Notes: generated by a model not told the origin, from the letters alone. DNA of 64,000 nucleotides from Ferranicluibacter quercicola (GCF_021168455.1 NZ_JAJOZR010000001.1:761773-825772), one strand, 5' to 3'; shown: positions 31,942 to 39,868, numbered from the stretch's first letter. Numbers and translations: made by a program.

Positions 31942-33819
31942 CTACCCGCCGACCTCGACCGGAAAGCGCGACACGAGCGTGCAAACGAGTCCACCCGGGA
32001 CATAGTCGAGCTTCACCTGCCCCCTGAAATCGGCCGCCAGAACGCGCGTGATCAGCCGGGAGCCGAACCCCGACCGGGTCGGCTCGACGACGGGCGGACC
32101 GTTCTTCTCCTCCCACCGCAGCGCGAAGGCCTGCGCCGCAGAACCATTGGCGTTCTGATCCCAGCGGATCGCGATCTTCCCGCTCGGAGACGAGAGCGCA
32201 CCGTATTTCGCGGCATTGGTGGCAAGCTCATGCATGGCAAGGGCGAGCGACAGCGTCTGTTTCGGCGAGAGCGGGAGGTCGGGACCGGAAATATCGAACT
32301 GCGCTGCACCGGCGCGATGCGGTGCGAGGGCCGTTTCGATGACCTCGCGAATGCTGCCCTTCTCCTGCGCCTCCCCCATCAGAAGATCGTGCGCATGCGC
32401 CAGTGTGTGGAGGCGGGCATTGAAGATGTCGCGCTGCTTCACGATCGCTTCGCCCTTCAGCGTCTGGGAGGCGATGGCACTGACCATGGCGAGCGTGTTC
32501 TTGATCCGGTGCTGCAGCTCGCCATTCAACAGGGCATACTGGCTCTCGGCATCCTTGATGGCTGTGATATCGCGGACGGTGCCGACGAGACGCGTGTCAT
32601 CCGCACCTTCCACGACGCGGGCTCTCGCATGAATCCAGCGCTCCGGCCTGTTCTCGCCGGACAGAACCCGATATTCGACATCGAGATGTCCTTCGCCGAG
32701 CGGATCCATGGCCTGCTCGACGGCGCGGCCGATCGCGGGTCGATCATCCGGATGCACGCGGCTGACGAAGGTTTCGAAGGAGGGCTGCTGATCGGCCGGG
32801 CGGCCGAGCAGGAACGACGTCCGCGCATCCTCCGACGTCGAGACGACGCGTCCATGCACCAGAACGGCCTCCCAGACGCCCATTTCAGCCGAGTCGAGCG
32901 CCAGCTGCAGCTGCAATTCCCTGCGGCGCAGCGCGATTTCGGCGCGCTTCAGGTCGGTCACGTCATGCCCTTCGATGAAGAGGCCGGTCACCCGGCCTTG
33001 ACGGTCGCGAACAGGCTGGATGACGAAGTTGAGAAAGACATCCTCCTCCCCTTCCCCCTCGACGCGCGTCAGCCGGATCAACGCGCCGCGACCCGTCAGC
33101 GCCTCGCCCGTGGCGTAGACGCGATCGAGAAGCGTGAGGACCTGCTGGCGCTCGAGCTCCGGGAGAACGGACCGAAACGGACGACCGACCATCGCGCGCG
33201 GGCCGATGAGGTGCGAGAAGGCGGTGTTGGCGATCGTGACGACGTGATGCGGCCCCTCCAGCGTGCAGAGAAAGCTCGGTGCGCTCTCGAACAGGCGGCG
33301 CATGGTGTCGGCCTCCCGCAGGGCCGCATTCCGAAGGTCGATCGCCAGCTGTTTCGCCTCTTCCCGGGCAAGCTTCGACTCCGTGATATCCCTGGAGATC
33401 GACAGGAGATGCGTCGGCTTGCCGTCGGGGCCGGGAACGGGGAGGACCTGCACATCCCAGTATCGCGGATTGCCCTTCAAAGTGACCGCGGAGCCGGAAA
33501 ACCGTGCGGCAATGCCCGCCTTTGCCGAAAGGATCGCGGCTTTGGCAACCTCGTTCCCCTCCCCTTGCCAGAAATCCGGCCAGGGGCAGCCTTGGACGCG
33601 GCTGAAGTCGTCCACCTCCATGACCCGCTTGCCGCCATCGCTCATGAACTGGAGATGCCCGTCGAGATCGAGGATCTTGATGCAGTCTCCGGAGCCGGAG
33701 AACACGGCCGCGAGGAGATCGGCATTGCCGACGAGGGCCGGGTCGGCAGCGGCGAGTTCGCGGTTCATCTGGAGGACGGCGGGAGAGACGGTCGCGTGGC
33801 TCATCGATATCATGTCCAT
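31942..33819 (-). CDS. PAS-PAS-PAS sensor histidine kinase, HWE family
   Basis: The 625-residue soluble kinase from the ATG at 33819 has three PAS regions (about residues 30-150, 165-290 and 300-425; the last ends VRDITAIK). An HWE kinase core follows (about 430-515): HRIKNTLAMVSAIASQT with the phosphoaccepting His, then ALAMHELATNAAKYGALSS, and a C-terminal ATP-binding fold. No membrane helices are seen, so it senses a cytoplasmic signal; the PAS sequences do not reveal the ligand, and no LOV cysteine motif (GxNCRFLQ) is present. HWE kinases in this group often feed the general stress response. No cognate regulator is adjacent. Other possible starts are 33813 and 33804. Confidence 0.9.
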   Translation of the reverse strand: MDMISMSHATVSPAVLQMNRELAAADPALVGNADLLAAVFSGSGDCIKILDLDGHLQFMSDGGKRVMEVDDFSRVQGCPWPDFWQGEGNEVAKAAILSAKAGIAARFSGSAVTLKGNPRYWDVQVLPVPGPDGKPTHLLSISRDITESKLAREEAKQLAIDLRNAALREADTMRRLFESAPSFLCTLEGPHHVVTIANTAFSHLIGPRAMVGRPFRSVLPELERQQVLTLLDRVYATGEALTGRGALIRLTRVEGEGEEDVFLNFVIQPVRDRQGRVTGLFIEGHDVTDLKRAEIALRRRELQLQLALDSAEMGVWEAVLVHGRVVSTSEDARTSFLLGRPADQQPSFETFVSRVHPDDRPAIGRAVEQAMDPLGEGHLDVEYRVLSGENRPERWIHARARVVEGADDTRLVGTVRDITAIKDAESQYALLNGELQHRIKNTLAMVSAIASQTLKGEAIVKQRDIFNARLHTLAHAHDLLMGEAQEKGSIREVIETALAPHRAGAAQFDISGPDLPLSPKQTLSLALAMHELATNAAKYGALSSPSGKIAIRWDQNANGSAAQAFALRWEEKNGPPVVEPTRSGFGSRLITRVLAADFRGQVKLDYVPGGLVCTLVSRFPVEVGG

Positions 33820-34211
33820 TGCATAGGAAGCTCGGCGAGAAAGGCGTTCAGGTCGACAGCGTCGTTTTATGTTAGCTACCATGAAATGGATATGGGGGAC
33901 GCCTGGATTCTCACCGCTCAGAATCGGGCAGCGACCGGGCGCGATTCTCACGACGACCGGGCACACCCCGAAACCGCGCCGTCCGCGGCCTTCCTTCGCG
34001 GCATGATCAAGGCGGAACGAGGGCAGAGGCGCATTTCACCGCGTTTCACGTTAACGCGTTGTTAACGATAGACTATCGCCGATGGCATCGGAGGTTTTCC
34101 TTAGCCGGCGTGGAGGCGATCTCGCTATTTTGCTGGACGCCGCGCGAGAATCGTGGCGTAGCTTAGCGATGAATGGCCGCTAAAACGCATGCTGGCCGAC
34201 AAGAGGGATAA
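33820..34211. promoter_or_regulatory. repABC upstream control region
   Basis: This 392-bp spacer holds no gene that I can support. It contains four GANTC (CcrM) sites at 33906-33910, 33921-33925, 33943-33947 and 34148-34152, and a CtrA-type box at 34051-34065. A short inverted pair TTAGCG...CGCTAA lies within 34163-34183, close to the repA start, a place where RepA autoregulatory binding would be expected. Confidence 0.55.
34051..34065. promoter_or_regulatory. Perfect CtrA-type site before repABC
   Basis: TTAACGCGTTGTTAA fits TTAA-N7-TTAA exactly and lies inside a larger dyad (CGTTAAC-N5-GTTAACG, 34049-34067). It is 147 bp upstream of the repA ATG and 230 bp upstream of the divergent kinase gene. 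Confidence 0.6.
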
Positions 34212-35435
34212 ATGGCGCTAAGAGATGACCTGCGGCGGGACACCGCCGGGCAAGAAGATGCCGCCGCGAAGATCATGCGGCACGCCGGAATGCTGTCCAA
34301 CCAGCTGCAGCAGTTGCGCGCACGCATGTATCCGCCGAAGGCCGAGAAGAACCTGCGTTTCTTTCTGACCAACGAGGTCTCCAAGCTCACATCCATTCCC
34401 GATTCGACGCTGAAGCTGCTGTCGATCGAAGGCCGCGGTCCGGTGCCGAGCCGTCTCGAAAACAACCATCGCGCCTATACCTTGAACCAGATCAACGAGT
34501 TGCGCAATTTCTTCGCGGAGCAAAAGCCCGCAGAGGCACAGCGCTTCCTGCCGCATCGGCGCGGGAGAGAGCATCTGCAGGTCCTCGCGATCTCGAACTT
34601 CAAGGGCGGAAGCGCCAAGACGACGACCAGCGTGCATCTCGCCCATTTTCTGGCGCTGCACGGCTACCGCGTTCTGGCGATCGATCTCGACCCCCAGGCG
34701 TCGCTGTCCGCCATGTTCGGCGCGCAGCCCGAAGTGGATGTCGGTCCGAACGAAACGATCTATGCGGCGCTGCGCTACGACGAGCAGCGCCGGCCGATCC
34801 GCGACATCATCCGCAAAACCTATTTCGACGGGATCGACCTCATTCCGGGCAATCTCGAGGTCATGGAATACGAGCACGATACGCCCCGCGTGCTGGCGCA
34901 GCGCGGTGGCGGTACGGGCGGGATCTTCTTCGAGCGGCTGAAAATGGCGCTTCTTGAAGTCGAGGCCGATTACGACGTCGTCGTCCTCGATACGCCGCCG
35001 TCGCTCGGCTTTCTCACGCTCGGCGCCATCTATGCCGCGACAGGCATGATCGTGACGGTGCATCCGGCCATGCTGGATGTCGCGTCCATGAGCCAGTTTC
35101 TCCTGATGATGGGCGATTTGATCCAGGTTCTCAACGAAAACGGTGCCGAGCTGAACCAAGATTTCTTCCGCTACCTGATCACGCGGCACGACCCGAACGA
35201 CCAGCCGCAATCACAGGTCGTCGCGATGCTCCGGCATCTTTTCGGATCGGACGTTCTGCTTGCGACCGCCGTGGAAAGCACGGCGGTGGAAGCGGCCGGG
35301 CTTGCGAAACGCAGTCTCTACGAGCTTGAAATCGGGCAGGTGGGGCGCGACACGCATCGACGCGCGCGCGAGGCGATGGATGCCGTCAACGAGAGCATTC
35401 TGGAGCTCGTCCGCGACAGTTGGGGCAGGACATGA
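34212..35435 (+). CDS. repA: RepA, ParA-type partitioning ATPase of a repABC replicon
   Basis: RepA partners with RepB to segregate the replicon and also represses the repABC promoter. The 407-residue protein has an N-terminal DNA-binding part (LTNEVSKLTSIPDSTLKLLSIEGRG) and the deviant Walker A SNFKGGSAKTTT (about residues 128-139). Further ATPase motifs are IDLDPQASLSAMFG and VVLDTPPSLGFLTLGAIYAA. Its TGA overlaps the repB ATG (ATGA at 35432), as is usual. The ATG at 34212 follows AAGAGGGATAA. Its length and order identify a chromid or large-plasmid cassette rather than a chromosomal parAB, which would lack RepC. Confidence 0.97.
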   Translation: MALRDDLRRDTAGQEDAAAKIMRHAGMLSNQLQQLRARMYPPKAEKNLRFFLTNEVSKLTSIPDSTLKLLSIEGRGPVPSRLENNHRAYTLNQINELRNFFAEQKPAEAQRFLPHRRGREHLQVLAISNFKGGSAKTTTSVHLAHFLALHGYRVLAIDLDPQASLSAMFGAQPEVDVGPNETIYAALRYDEQRRPIRDIIRKTYFDGIDLIPGNLEVMEYEHDTPRVLAQRGGGTGGIFFERLKMALLEVEADYDVVVLDTPPSLGFLTLGAIYAATGMIVTVHPAMLDVASMSQFLLMMGDLIQVLNENGAELNQDFFRYLITRHDPNDQPQSQVVAMLRHLFGSDVLLATAVESTAVEAAGLAKRSLYELEIGQVGRDTHRRAREAMDAVNESILELVRDSWGRT

Positions 35436-36478
35436 GCAAGACGAAAAAATCCATCATCGCCAATTTCGGTCTTCTCTCCGCGGCCGTCGATGCCGATCCG
35501 CGACCGATCGAGCAAGCGACCGGCGCACCACCGCCGGCGACGCCTGCCCTGCCGCGCGTCGGCGCCGGCGTCATCGGGGCGGCGCAGCGCTCGATCGGCG
35601 AGCTGCGGGACGAGCGTGACCGCCTGAAGGCGCTTGTCGAGTCGGGCTCCGGCGCGAGCCTGGAACTCGAAGCGGCCCTCATCGACCCCTCTCCCTTTCC
35701 CGATCGCCTAGCCGACGACAATGATGCCGATTTTGCGGCTTTCAAAGCGACCTTCGAGGCCGAAGGCCAAAAGATTCCGATACAGGTCCGGCCGCATCCG
35801 GACCATATCGGCCGGTATCAGGTGATCTACGGGCACCGTCGTCTTAAGGCGGCTAAGGAACTCGGTCTGCCGGTGCGCGCGCTGGTGGTGGAAATGTCGG
35901 ATCGGGACCTCGTCGTCTCGCAAGGCATCGAGAATGCAGCGCGTCAGGACCTCACCTGGATCGAACGCGCGCTCTTTGCTGCCCGGATGGACGAGGCGCA
36001 GATCAAGCCGCGCGACATCAAGGCGGCGCTCGCCATCGACGACGCGGAGCTTGCCCGCATGCGGGGTGTCTATCGGGCCGTGCCGCTGGATGTCATCGAA
36101 GCGATCGGGCGGGCCCCGAAGGTCGGCCGTCCGCGTTGGGGCGATTTTGCAAAGCTCTTCTCGGCCGCGCACGATGCGTCGGCAATCCTGAGCAAGACAC
36201 TTCAGGGCGACGGCAAATCTGCGGCGGGCTCGGACGATCGTTTTCGGCTGGCTCTCGCCGCGCTGAAGGCCCCGAAATCACGCCCGGACGATACCGAGGC
36301 TGATATTCTGGCTCTCCGGGACCCGGACGGGCAGGATATCGCCCGGGTGAAGGTATCGTCGAAAGAATTACGCATTGTCCATGTCGGACCGAAAGGCGCT
36401 GCCTTTTCCGCTTTTCTGCAGGCTGAAATGCCGCGATTGGTGGAGAAATTCGAGCGCCGGGATGACGCGGACGACTAA
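35432..36478 (+). CDS. repB: RepB, ParB-type centromere-binding protein
   Basis: RepB binds the replicon's centromere-like sites and activates RepA. The 348-residue protein shows the N-terminal MSKTKKSIIANFGLLS segment that is typical of RepB and needed for RepA contact. The ParB/Srx-type motif YQVIYGHRRLKAAKELG, the segment QGIENAARQDLTWIERALFAARM, and a helix-turn-helix region (about residues 190-225) follow. The ATG at 35432 is coupled to the repA stop; an in-frame TTG at 35420 is discarded. One base after its stop begins an 11-bp-arm palindrome (36479-36502), a candidate binding site for RepB itself. Confidence 0.96.
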   Translation: MSKTKKSIIANFGLLSAAVDADPRPIEQATGAPPPATPALPRVGAGVIGAAQRSIGELRDERDRLKALVESGSGASLELEAALIDPSPFPDRLADDNDADFAAFKATFEAEGQKIPIQVRPHPDHIGRYQVIYGHRRLKAAKELGLPVRALVVEMSDRDLVVSQGIENAARQDLTWIERALFAARMDEAQIKPRDIKAALAIDDAELARMRGVYRAVPLDVIEAIGRAPKVGRPRWGDFAKLFSAAHDASAILSKTLQGDGKSAAGSDDRFRLALAALKAPKSRPDDTEADILALRDPDGQDIARVKVSSKELRIVHVGPKGAAFSAFLQAEMPRLVEKFERRDDADD

Positions 36479-36502
36479 AAACCCTGTCAAATGACAGGGT
36501 TT
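36479..36502. repeat. Palindrome 1 of a pair flanking repC (candidate RepB/parS site)
   Basis: The 11-bp perfect arms AAACCCTGTCA and TGACAGGGTTT are separated by AA. The left arm is repeated exactly at 37970-37980 in a second 24-bp palindrome with the same 2-nt spacing. It could alternatively act as a hairpin downstream of repB, but the 2-nt centre is too tight for a good RNA loop. Confidence 0.65.
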
Positions 36503-36557
36503 CCCCGTTTTAGGGGCCCATGAAACGATGAACAGGAAAGGATGCTGTATCGGTTAA

Positions 36558-36610
36558 ACGAAAGGCCCCCAAGCGGCGGACCACCTGAGAGCCTTTGTTG
36601 TCTTGTAGCA
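36558..36610 (-). ncRNA. repABC counter-transcribed antisense RNA (incA-type)
   Basis: On the minus strand a consensus promoter, TTGACA (36645-36640), 17-bp spacer, TATTCG (36622-36617), points into the repB-repC spacer. A hairpin at 36596-36561 follows: 16-bp stem with a 4-nt loop. In RNA read from the minus strand every stem position pairs, several as G-U wobbles; read from the plus strand those become A-C mismatches. That asymmetry shows the structure is selected in the antisense transcript. The predicted RNA is about 50 nt, the size of known repABC antisense RNAs, which repress repC expression and determine incompatibility. The exact 5' and 3' ends are estimates. Confidence 0.85.
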
Positions 36611-36616
36611 GAGAAA

Positions 36617-36645
36617 CGAATAGCTCCCTTCGAATCACTTGTCAA
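36617..36645 (-). promoter_or_regulatory. Promoter of the repABC antisense RNA
   Basis: A perfect -35 TTGACA and a TATTCG -10 are separated by 17 bp on the minus strand. A GANTC methylation site (36632-36636) lies inside the spacer, so CcrM methylation could modulate this promoter. Confidence 0.75.
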
Positions 36646-36703
36646 CGTGAGAACGCCGCTTTGGTGACCGGAATCGTTTGCCCTACGCTTGGAGGCAACG
36701 AAA

Positions 36704-37924
36704 ATGGACACGGATTTTGTGACGACGCCCTTTGGGCGGCGGCCGATGACGCCTGCCATGCTCACGGGACAGAGCAAGGCACGCGACGTCGACGCAACGC
36801 AGTCGATCGATAAATGGAAGCTCTACCGCGCACTGTGCGAAGCGCGGGGGCGCCTTGGCATTTCGGACCGCACATTGGCGTTGCTCAACGCCCTTCTCTC
36901 TTTCTACCCGAAGACGGAACTCTCCTCCGAGACCGGCCTCGTCGTATTTCCGTCCAACCAGCAGCTTTCCCTCCGCGCGAATGGCATGGCCGAGCAGACC
37001 ATTCGCCGACACCTCGCGCTGCTCGTGAATGCGGGGCTGATTGCCCGCAAGGACAGCGCCAACGGCAAGCGTTACAGCCGTCGTCACGGTGATGGCGCGG
37101 TTCGTGAAGCCTTCGGTTTCTCGCTTGCACCACTGCTCGCGCGTTCGTGCGAAATCGAAGCGATGGCCCGCGATGTCATCGCCGAGCGCATCCATCTGCA
37201 AAATGTGCGCGAAAGCCTCACCATCTGCCGCCGGGATATCGCCAAGTTTATCGCGATGGCCGAGACCGAAAAGGCTCCGGGCGCGTGGCGGGACCATTAC
37301 GCGACCTTTCGCGACATCATCGACGGCATTCCGCGCAACCCCGATATCGCGATCGTGACGGCGGCCCTGCACGACCTTCGCGCGCTTCGCGGTCTCATCA
37401 TCAACATGCTGGAAAATTGGAGAGATTCACAAAATCCGAGCGCCAATCCCTCCCAGAATGAGCGGCACATACAGAAATCAGAATCCCATTCTTCCTTTGA
37501 TTCTGAACCGGAACCCACATCGAACATCGCGGATCATCGTGGGGAGGAGAGTGCAGCGGTCTCGACACGGGAACCAGCTGTAACGCTCTCCCTCGTTCTG
37601 ACCGTCTGCCCGGCGATCGCGGACTATGCGCCAGCTCAAGCCATTCGCGATTGGCGGGATTTAGCGGCGGCGGCGAATGTCGTCGGTCGGATGTTCGGCA
37701 TCAGCCCATCGGCCTATCAAGCGGCCTGCGCGACCATGGGCATCATTCCCACCGCCGTTGCCGTCAGCTGCATTCTCGAGCGTAGTGAGCATATCCAATC
37801 ACCAGGAGGCTATCTGAGGCACCTCACCCGGCAATCTCAGGCCGGCTCGTTTTCGGCGGCTCAAATGTTGATGGGGCTGATGAAGACGCGGGGTGAGACC
37901 GAAACCACCCGAGTGCGGCATTGA
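36704..37924 (+). CDS. repC: RepC, replication initiator of the repABC replicon
   Basis: RepC is the essential initiator and acts on an origin within its own gene. The 406-residue length is standard. The N-terminal part is conserved (TPFGRRPMTPAML, LGISDRTLALLNALLSFYP, VFPSNQQLSLRANGMAEQTIRRHLALLVNAGLI), including a winged-helix DNA-binding region at about residues 75-125. A variable, A+T-rich central part (about residues 235-285) is where the origin usually lies, and the C-terminal domain is conserved. The ATG at 36704 follows GGAGGCAACGAAA; an in-frame TTG at 36689 is rejected because it would overlap this site. Expression should be restrained by the antisense RNA just upstream. Confidence 0.96.
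   Translation: MDTDFVTTPFGRRPMTPAMLTGQSKARDVDATQSIDKWKLYRALCEARGRLGISDRTLALLNALLSFYPKTELSSETGLVVFPSNQQLSLRANGMAEQTIRRHLALLVNAGLIARKDSANGKRYSRRHGDGAVREAFGFSLAPLLARSCEIEAMARDVIAERIHLQNVRESLTICRRDIAKFIAMAETEKAPGAWRDHYATFRDIIDGIPRNPDIAIVTAALHDLRALRGLIINMLENWRDSQNPSANPSQNERHIQKSESHSSFDSEPEPTSNIADHRGEESAAVSTREPAVTLSLVLTVCPAIADYAPAQAIRDWRDLAAAANVVGRMFGISPSAYQAACATMGIIPTAVAVSCILERSEHIQSPGGYLRHLTRQSQAGSFSAAQMLMGLMKTRGETETTRVRH
37411..37510. other. Candidate replication origin (A+T-rich segment within repC)
   Basis: This is the most A+T-rich stretch of repC. It carries an inverted pair TCAGAAT...ATTCTGA (37478-37505) and three GANTC sites (37424-37428, 37481-37485, 37499-37503) within 80 bp. In studied repABC replicons the origin lies in the central A+T-rich part of repC; this position matches. 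The exact limits are inferred. Confidence 0.55.
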
Positions 37925-37967
37925 TATGCGATGGCGGCGTTTCGAGCCTCATACCCGGCGATGGACC

Positions 37968-38879
37968 TCAAACCCTGTCAGCTGGCAAGGTTTGCATGAG
38001 CTTGGCGAGCCAATCGACAAAGACGCGGACCTTGTTGCTCAAGTGCCGGCGCTGCGGATAGACGATGTAGAGCGGAACCGGTTCGACCGTCCAGCCGGGC
38101 AGGACCTCGATGAGGGCACCACGTTCGAGAGCGCCATTGATCATGAAACCGGGTGCGACCGCGATGCCGAGACCGCCGATTGCAGCGTTCACATAAGAGC
38201 GGGCATCATTGACGGAAAGAATGTAGTTCGGAATGACCTCGGCTCTTCGGGCGCCATGTGTGAACGCCAGGTCGAGAACGCGGCCGGATTGCGCCATCAG
38301 ATAGCCCACGGCGACATGATCGCGCGCAAGATCCTCGGGCTCGCCCGGCACACCGTACTTCTCGATGTAAAACGGGGCGGCACACGCTTTCATAGACATC
38401 TCGCCGACCTTGCGTGCAATGAGCGTCTGGTCGGTCGGCGTACCGCCGCGAAGGGCGCAATCGACATTCTCCGCGACGTAATCGACAAGCCTGTCTCCAA
38501 CACCGATATCGAGTTTGATCTGCGGATAACGCTGGTAGAAGTCGCACAGGGCAGGGATGACGATAAGATCGGCAAAAGCGCCAGCCATTTCGACCCGCAG
38601 TCGTCCGCTCGGTTGGGATTGGGAATTGCTCAGGCTGTTGTCGAGTTCATCCAACTCGGACAGGATCTGGATCGCACGCTCGTAGTAAAGAGCGCCGTCG
38701 GTCGTCACGATCACCCGCCGCGTCGTACGGTTCAAAAGCGTCGTCTTCAGGCGCGCCTCAAGGCTTTGCACGAGGTTGGTCACCGTTGTCTTGGGCATTC
38801 CCAATGTCGCGGCAGCGCGGGTGAAATTGCCGGTTTCCACGACACGGACGAAAACACGCATGGCGGAAAGCTGATCCAT
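37968..38879 (-). CDS. LysR-family transcriptional regulator
   Basis: The 303-residue product from the ATG at 38879 begins MDQLSAMRVFVRVVETGNF, the usual LysR helix-turn-helix (residues 1-60, with AAATLGMPKTTVTNLVQSLEARL). A substrate-binding domain follows, in the CrgA-like subgroup judged by RLRVEMAGAFADLIVIPAL. The frame is open a further 146 codons upstream, but without family sequence. It is divergent from the hydrolase and RND genes at 39021 and likely regulates them; a TGTTC-N9-GAACA dyad at 38908-38926 in the spacer could be its site. Its last nine codons form part of the palindrome shared with repC flanking DNA. Confidence 0.92.
   Translation of the reverse strand: MDQLSAMRVFVRVVETGNFTRAAATLGMPKTTVTNLVQSLEARLKTTLLNRTTRRVIVTTDGALYYERAIQILSELDELDNSLSNSQSQPSGRLRVEMAGAFADLIVIPALCDFYQRYPQIKLDIGVGDRLVDYVAENVDCALRGGTPTDQTLIARKVGEMSMKACAAPFYIEKYGVPGEPEDLARDHVAVGYLMAQSGRVLDLAFTHGARRAEVIPNYILSVNDARSYVNAAIGGLGIAVAPGFMINGALERGALIEVLPGWTVEPVPLYIVYPQRRHLSNKVRVFVDWLAKLMQTLPADRV
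37970..37993. repeat. Palindrome 2 of the pair flanking repC, inside the 3' end of the LysR gene
   Basis: It has arms AAACCCTGTCA and TGGCAAGGTTT around GC; 9 of 11 positions pair, and the left arm is identical to that of palindrome 1. The centre CAGCTG resembles the CNGCNG core of repABC parS sites. It encodes the last codons of the convergent LysR gene, whose stop codon shares its first bases. Confidence 0.6.
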
Positions 38880-38907
38880 CCGGCCTATCCCTACGCTTAG
38901 CGCCGAT

Positions 38908-38926
38908 TGTTCGAATTTTCGGAACA
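38908..38926. promoter_or_regulatory. Possible LysR-type operator
   Basis: An inverted repeat TGTTC-N9-GAACA lies in the 141-bp divergent spacer between the LysR gene and the hydrolase-RND genes, about 30 bp upstream of the LysR start. The arms are short, so the call is tentative. Confidence 0.35.
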
Positions 38927-39020
38927 TTGATCCCGAATACCGCGCGCTTGTGAAGCTGGCAGGAATAATACTAGATAACAGCAACGATGAGCAAGGCGCT
39001 CGACACACGGAACGATCGAC

Positions 39021-39836
39021 ATGAATGCGGTTTGGCAGACAATCGATATCTCGGCAGAGCCCGCCCGGACTTTGGCTGTCCGCGTCTACAAAGGCAAGAC
39101 GGCGCAACGGCCCGTCCCGCTCGTTCTCTATCTTCATGGCGGTGCTTTTCTCGGTGCCGCGCGTCCGGAGGCTGATCGCCCTATTCCAAGGGCAATCGCG
39201 GATGCCGGTGCCGTGGTGGTGGAAGCGGACTACGGCGCACTCTCGGATTTCTGCTTCCCTCAGGTTCTCGACCATGCCTCTTGCGCGCTTCGTTTTGTCG
39301 ACGAGCAGCGCAAGCACCTGGGCGGAACGGCGAAATCCCCGATTTTCGTGGTCGGCAACGAGGCTGGCGGCAATATCGCAGCCGGCGTCGCTCTCAAGGC
39401 ACGCGACCGGTTTCCCGGTCGTTTGTCCGGGCAGATGCTTCTGTCACCGCTGATCGACCCGCGCATGTCCTCGATCTCGATGCGCGAGGCCGACATCCGT
39501 CTGCGCGAGCGCTGGGCCGACGGTTGGCGGCACTATATGCGGGCGGTTTGCGGCGGACAGCATCCCTATGCGGCGCCCTGCGAATGCTCGCGCCTGACCG
39601 GGGTTGCGCCGGCGCTTCTGGTGACGTCGGACGACGATCCTCTGCGGGACGAAGCACAGTCCTATGCCGTGCGCCTCCGGGAGGCCGGCGTTCGTGTCCG
39701 GGAACAGATCCTGCCCGCGAGCTTCGGATGGACGGGCATCTACAGGGACCACATGGGTCCGTGGATCGAGGCGATCGGCGCCGGATTCTCGGCCTTTGTC
39801 GATGAACTCCGATCGGGAGATCGGGCAAGAGCTTAA
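39021..39836 (+). CDS. Alpha/beta-hydrolase of the HSL type with a substituted nucleophile
   Basis: The 271-residue protein has the hormone-sensitive-lipase fold: oxyanion motif LYLHGGAFLG (about residue 38) and the elbow VVGNEAGGNIAAGVALKARD (about 108-127). Family members read GDSAGG there; here Ser is Glu and Asp is Asn, so the serine nucleophile is absent. The acid position DDDPLRDEA is kept. The catalytic His region (SFGWTGIYRDHMGPW) is also unusual. It is therefore probably not an ordinary esterase and may be a binding or regulatory protein, or use different chemistry. It is the first gene after the LysR regulator, with an RND pump downstream in the same direction (32-bp gap). Confidence 0.75.
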   Translation: MNAVWQTIDISAEPARTLAVRVYKGKTAQRPVPLVLYLHGGAFLGAARPEADRPIPRAIADAGAVVVEADYGALSDFCFPQVLDHASCALRFVDEQRKHLGGTAKSPIFVVGNEAGGNIAAGVALKARDRFPGRLSGQMLLSPLIDPRMSSISMREADIRLRERWADGWRHYMRAVCGGQHPYAAPCECSRLTGVAPALLVTSDDDPLRDEAQSYAVRLREAGVRVREQILPASFGWTGIYRDHMGPWIEAIGAGFSAFVDELRSGDRARA

Positions 39837-39868
39837 ACATCGGCTCGCTGAGAGCCAAGGAGTTGACC

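Noticed and set aside
36479..36502. Reading palindrome 1 as a Rho-independent terminator of repAB
   Set aside because: The loop would be only 2 nt and only TTT follows; the same arm recurs beyond repC, which favours a protein-binding site.
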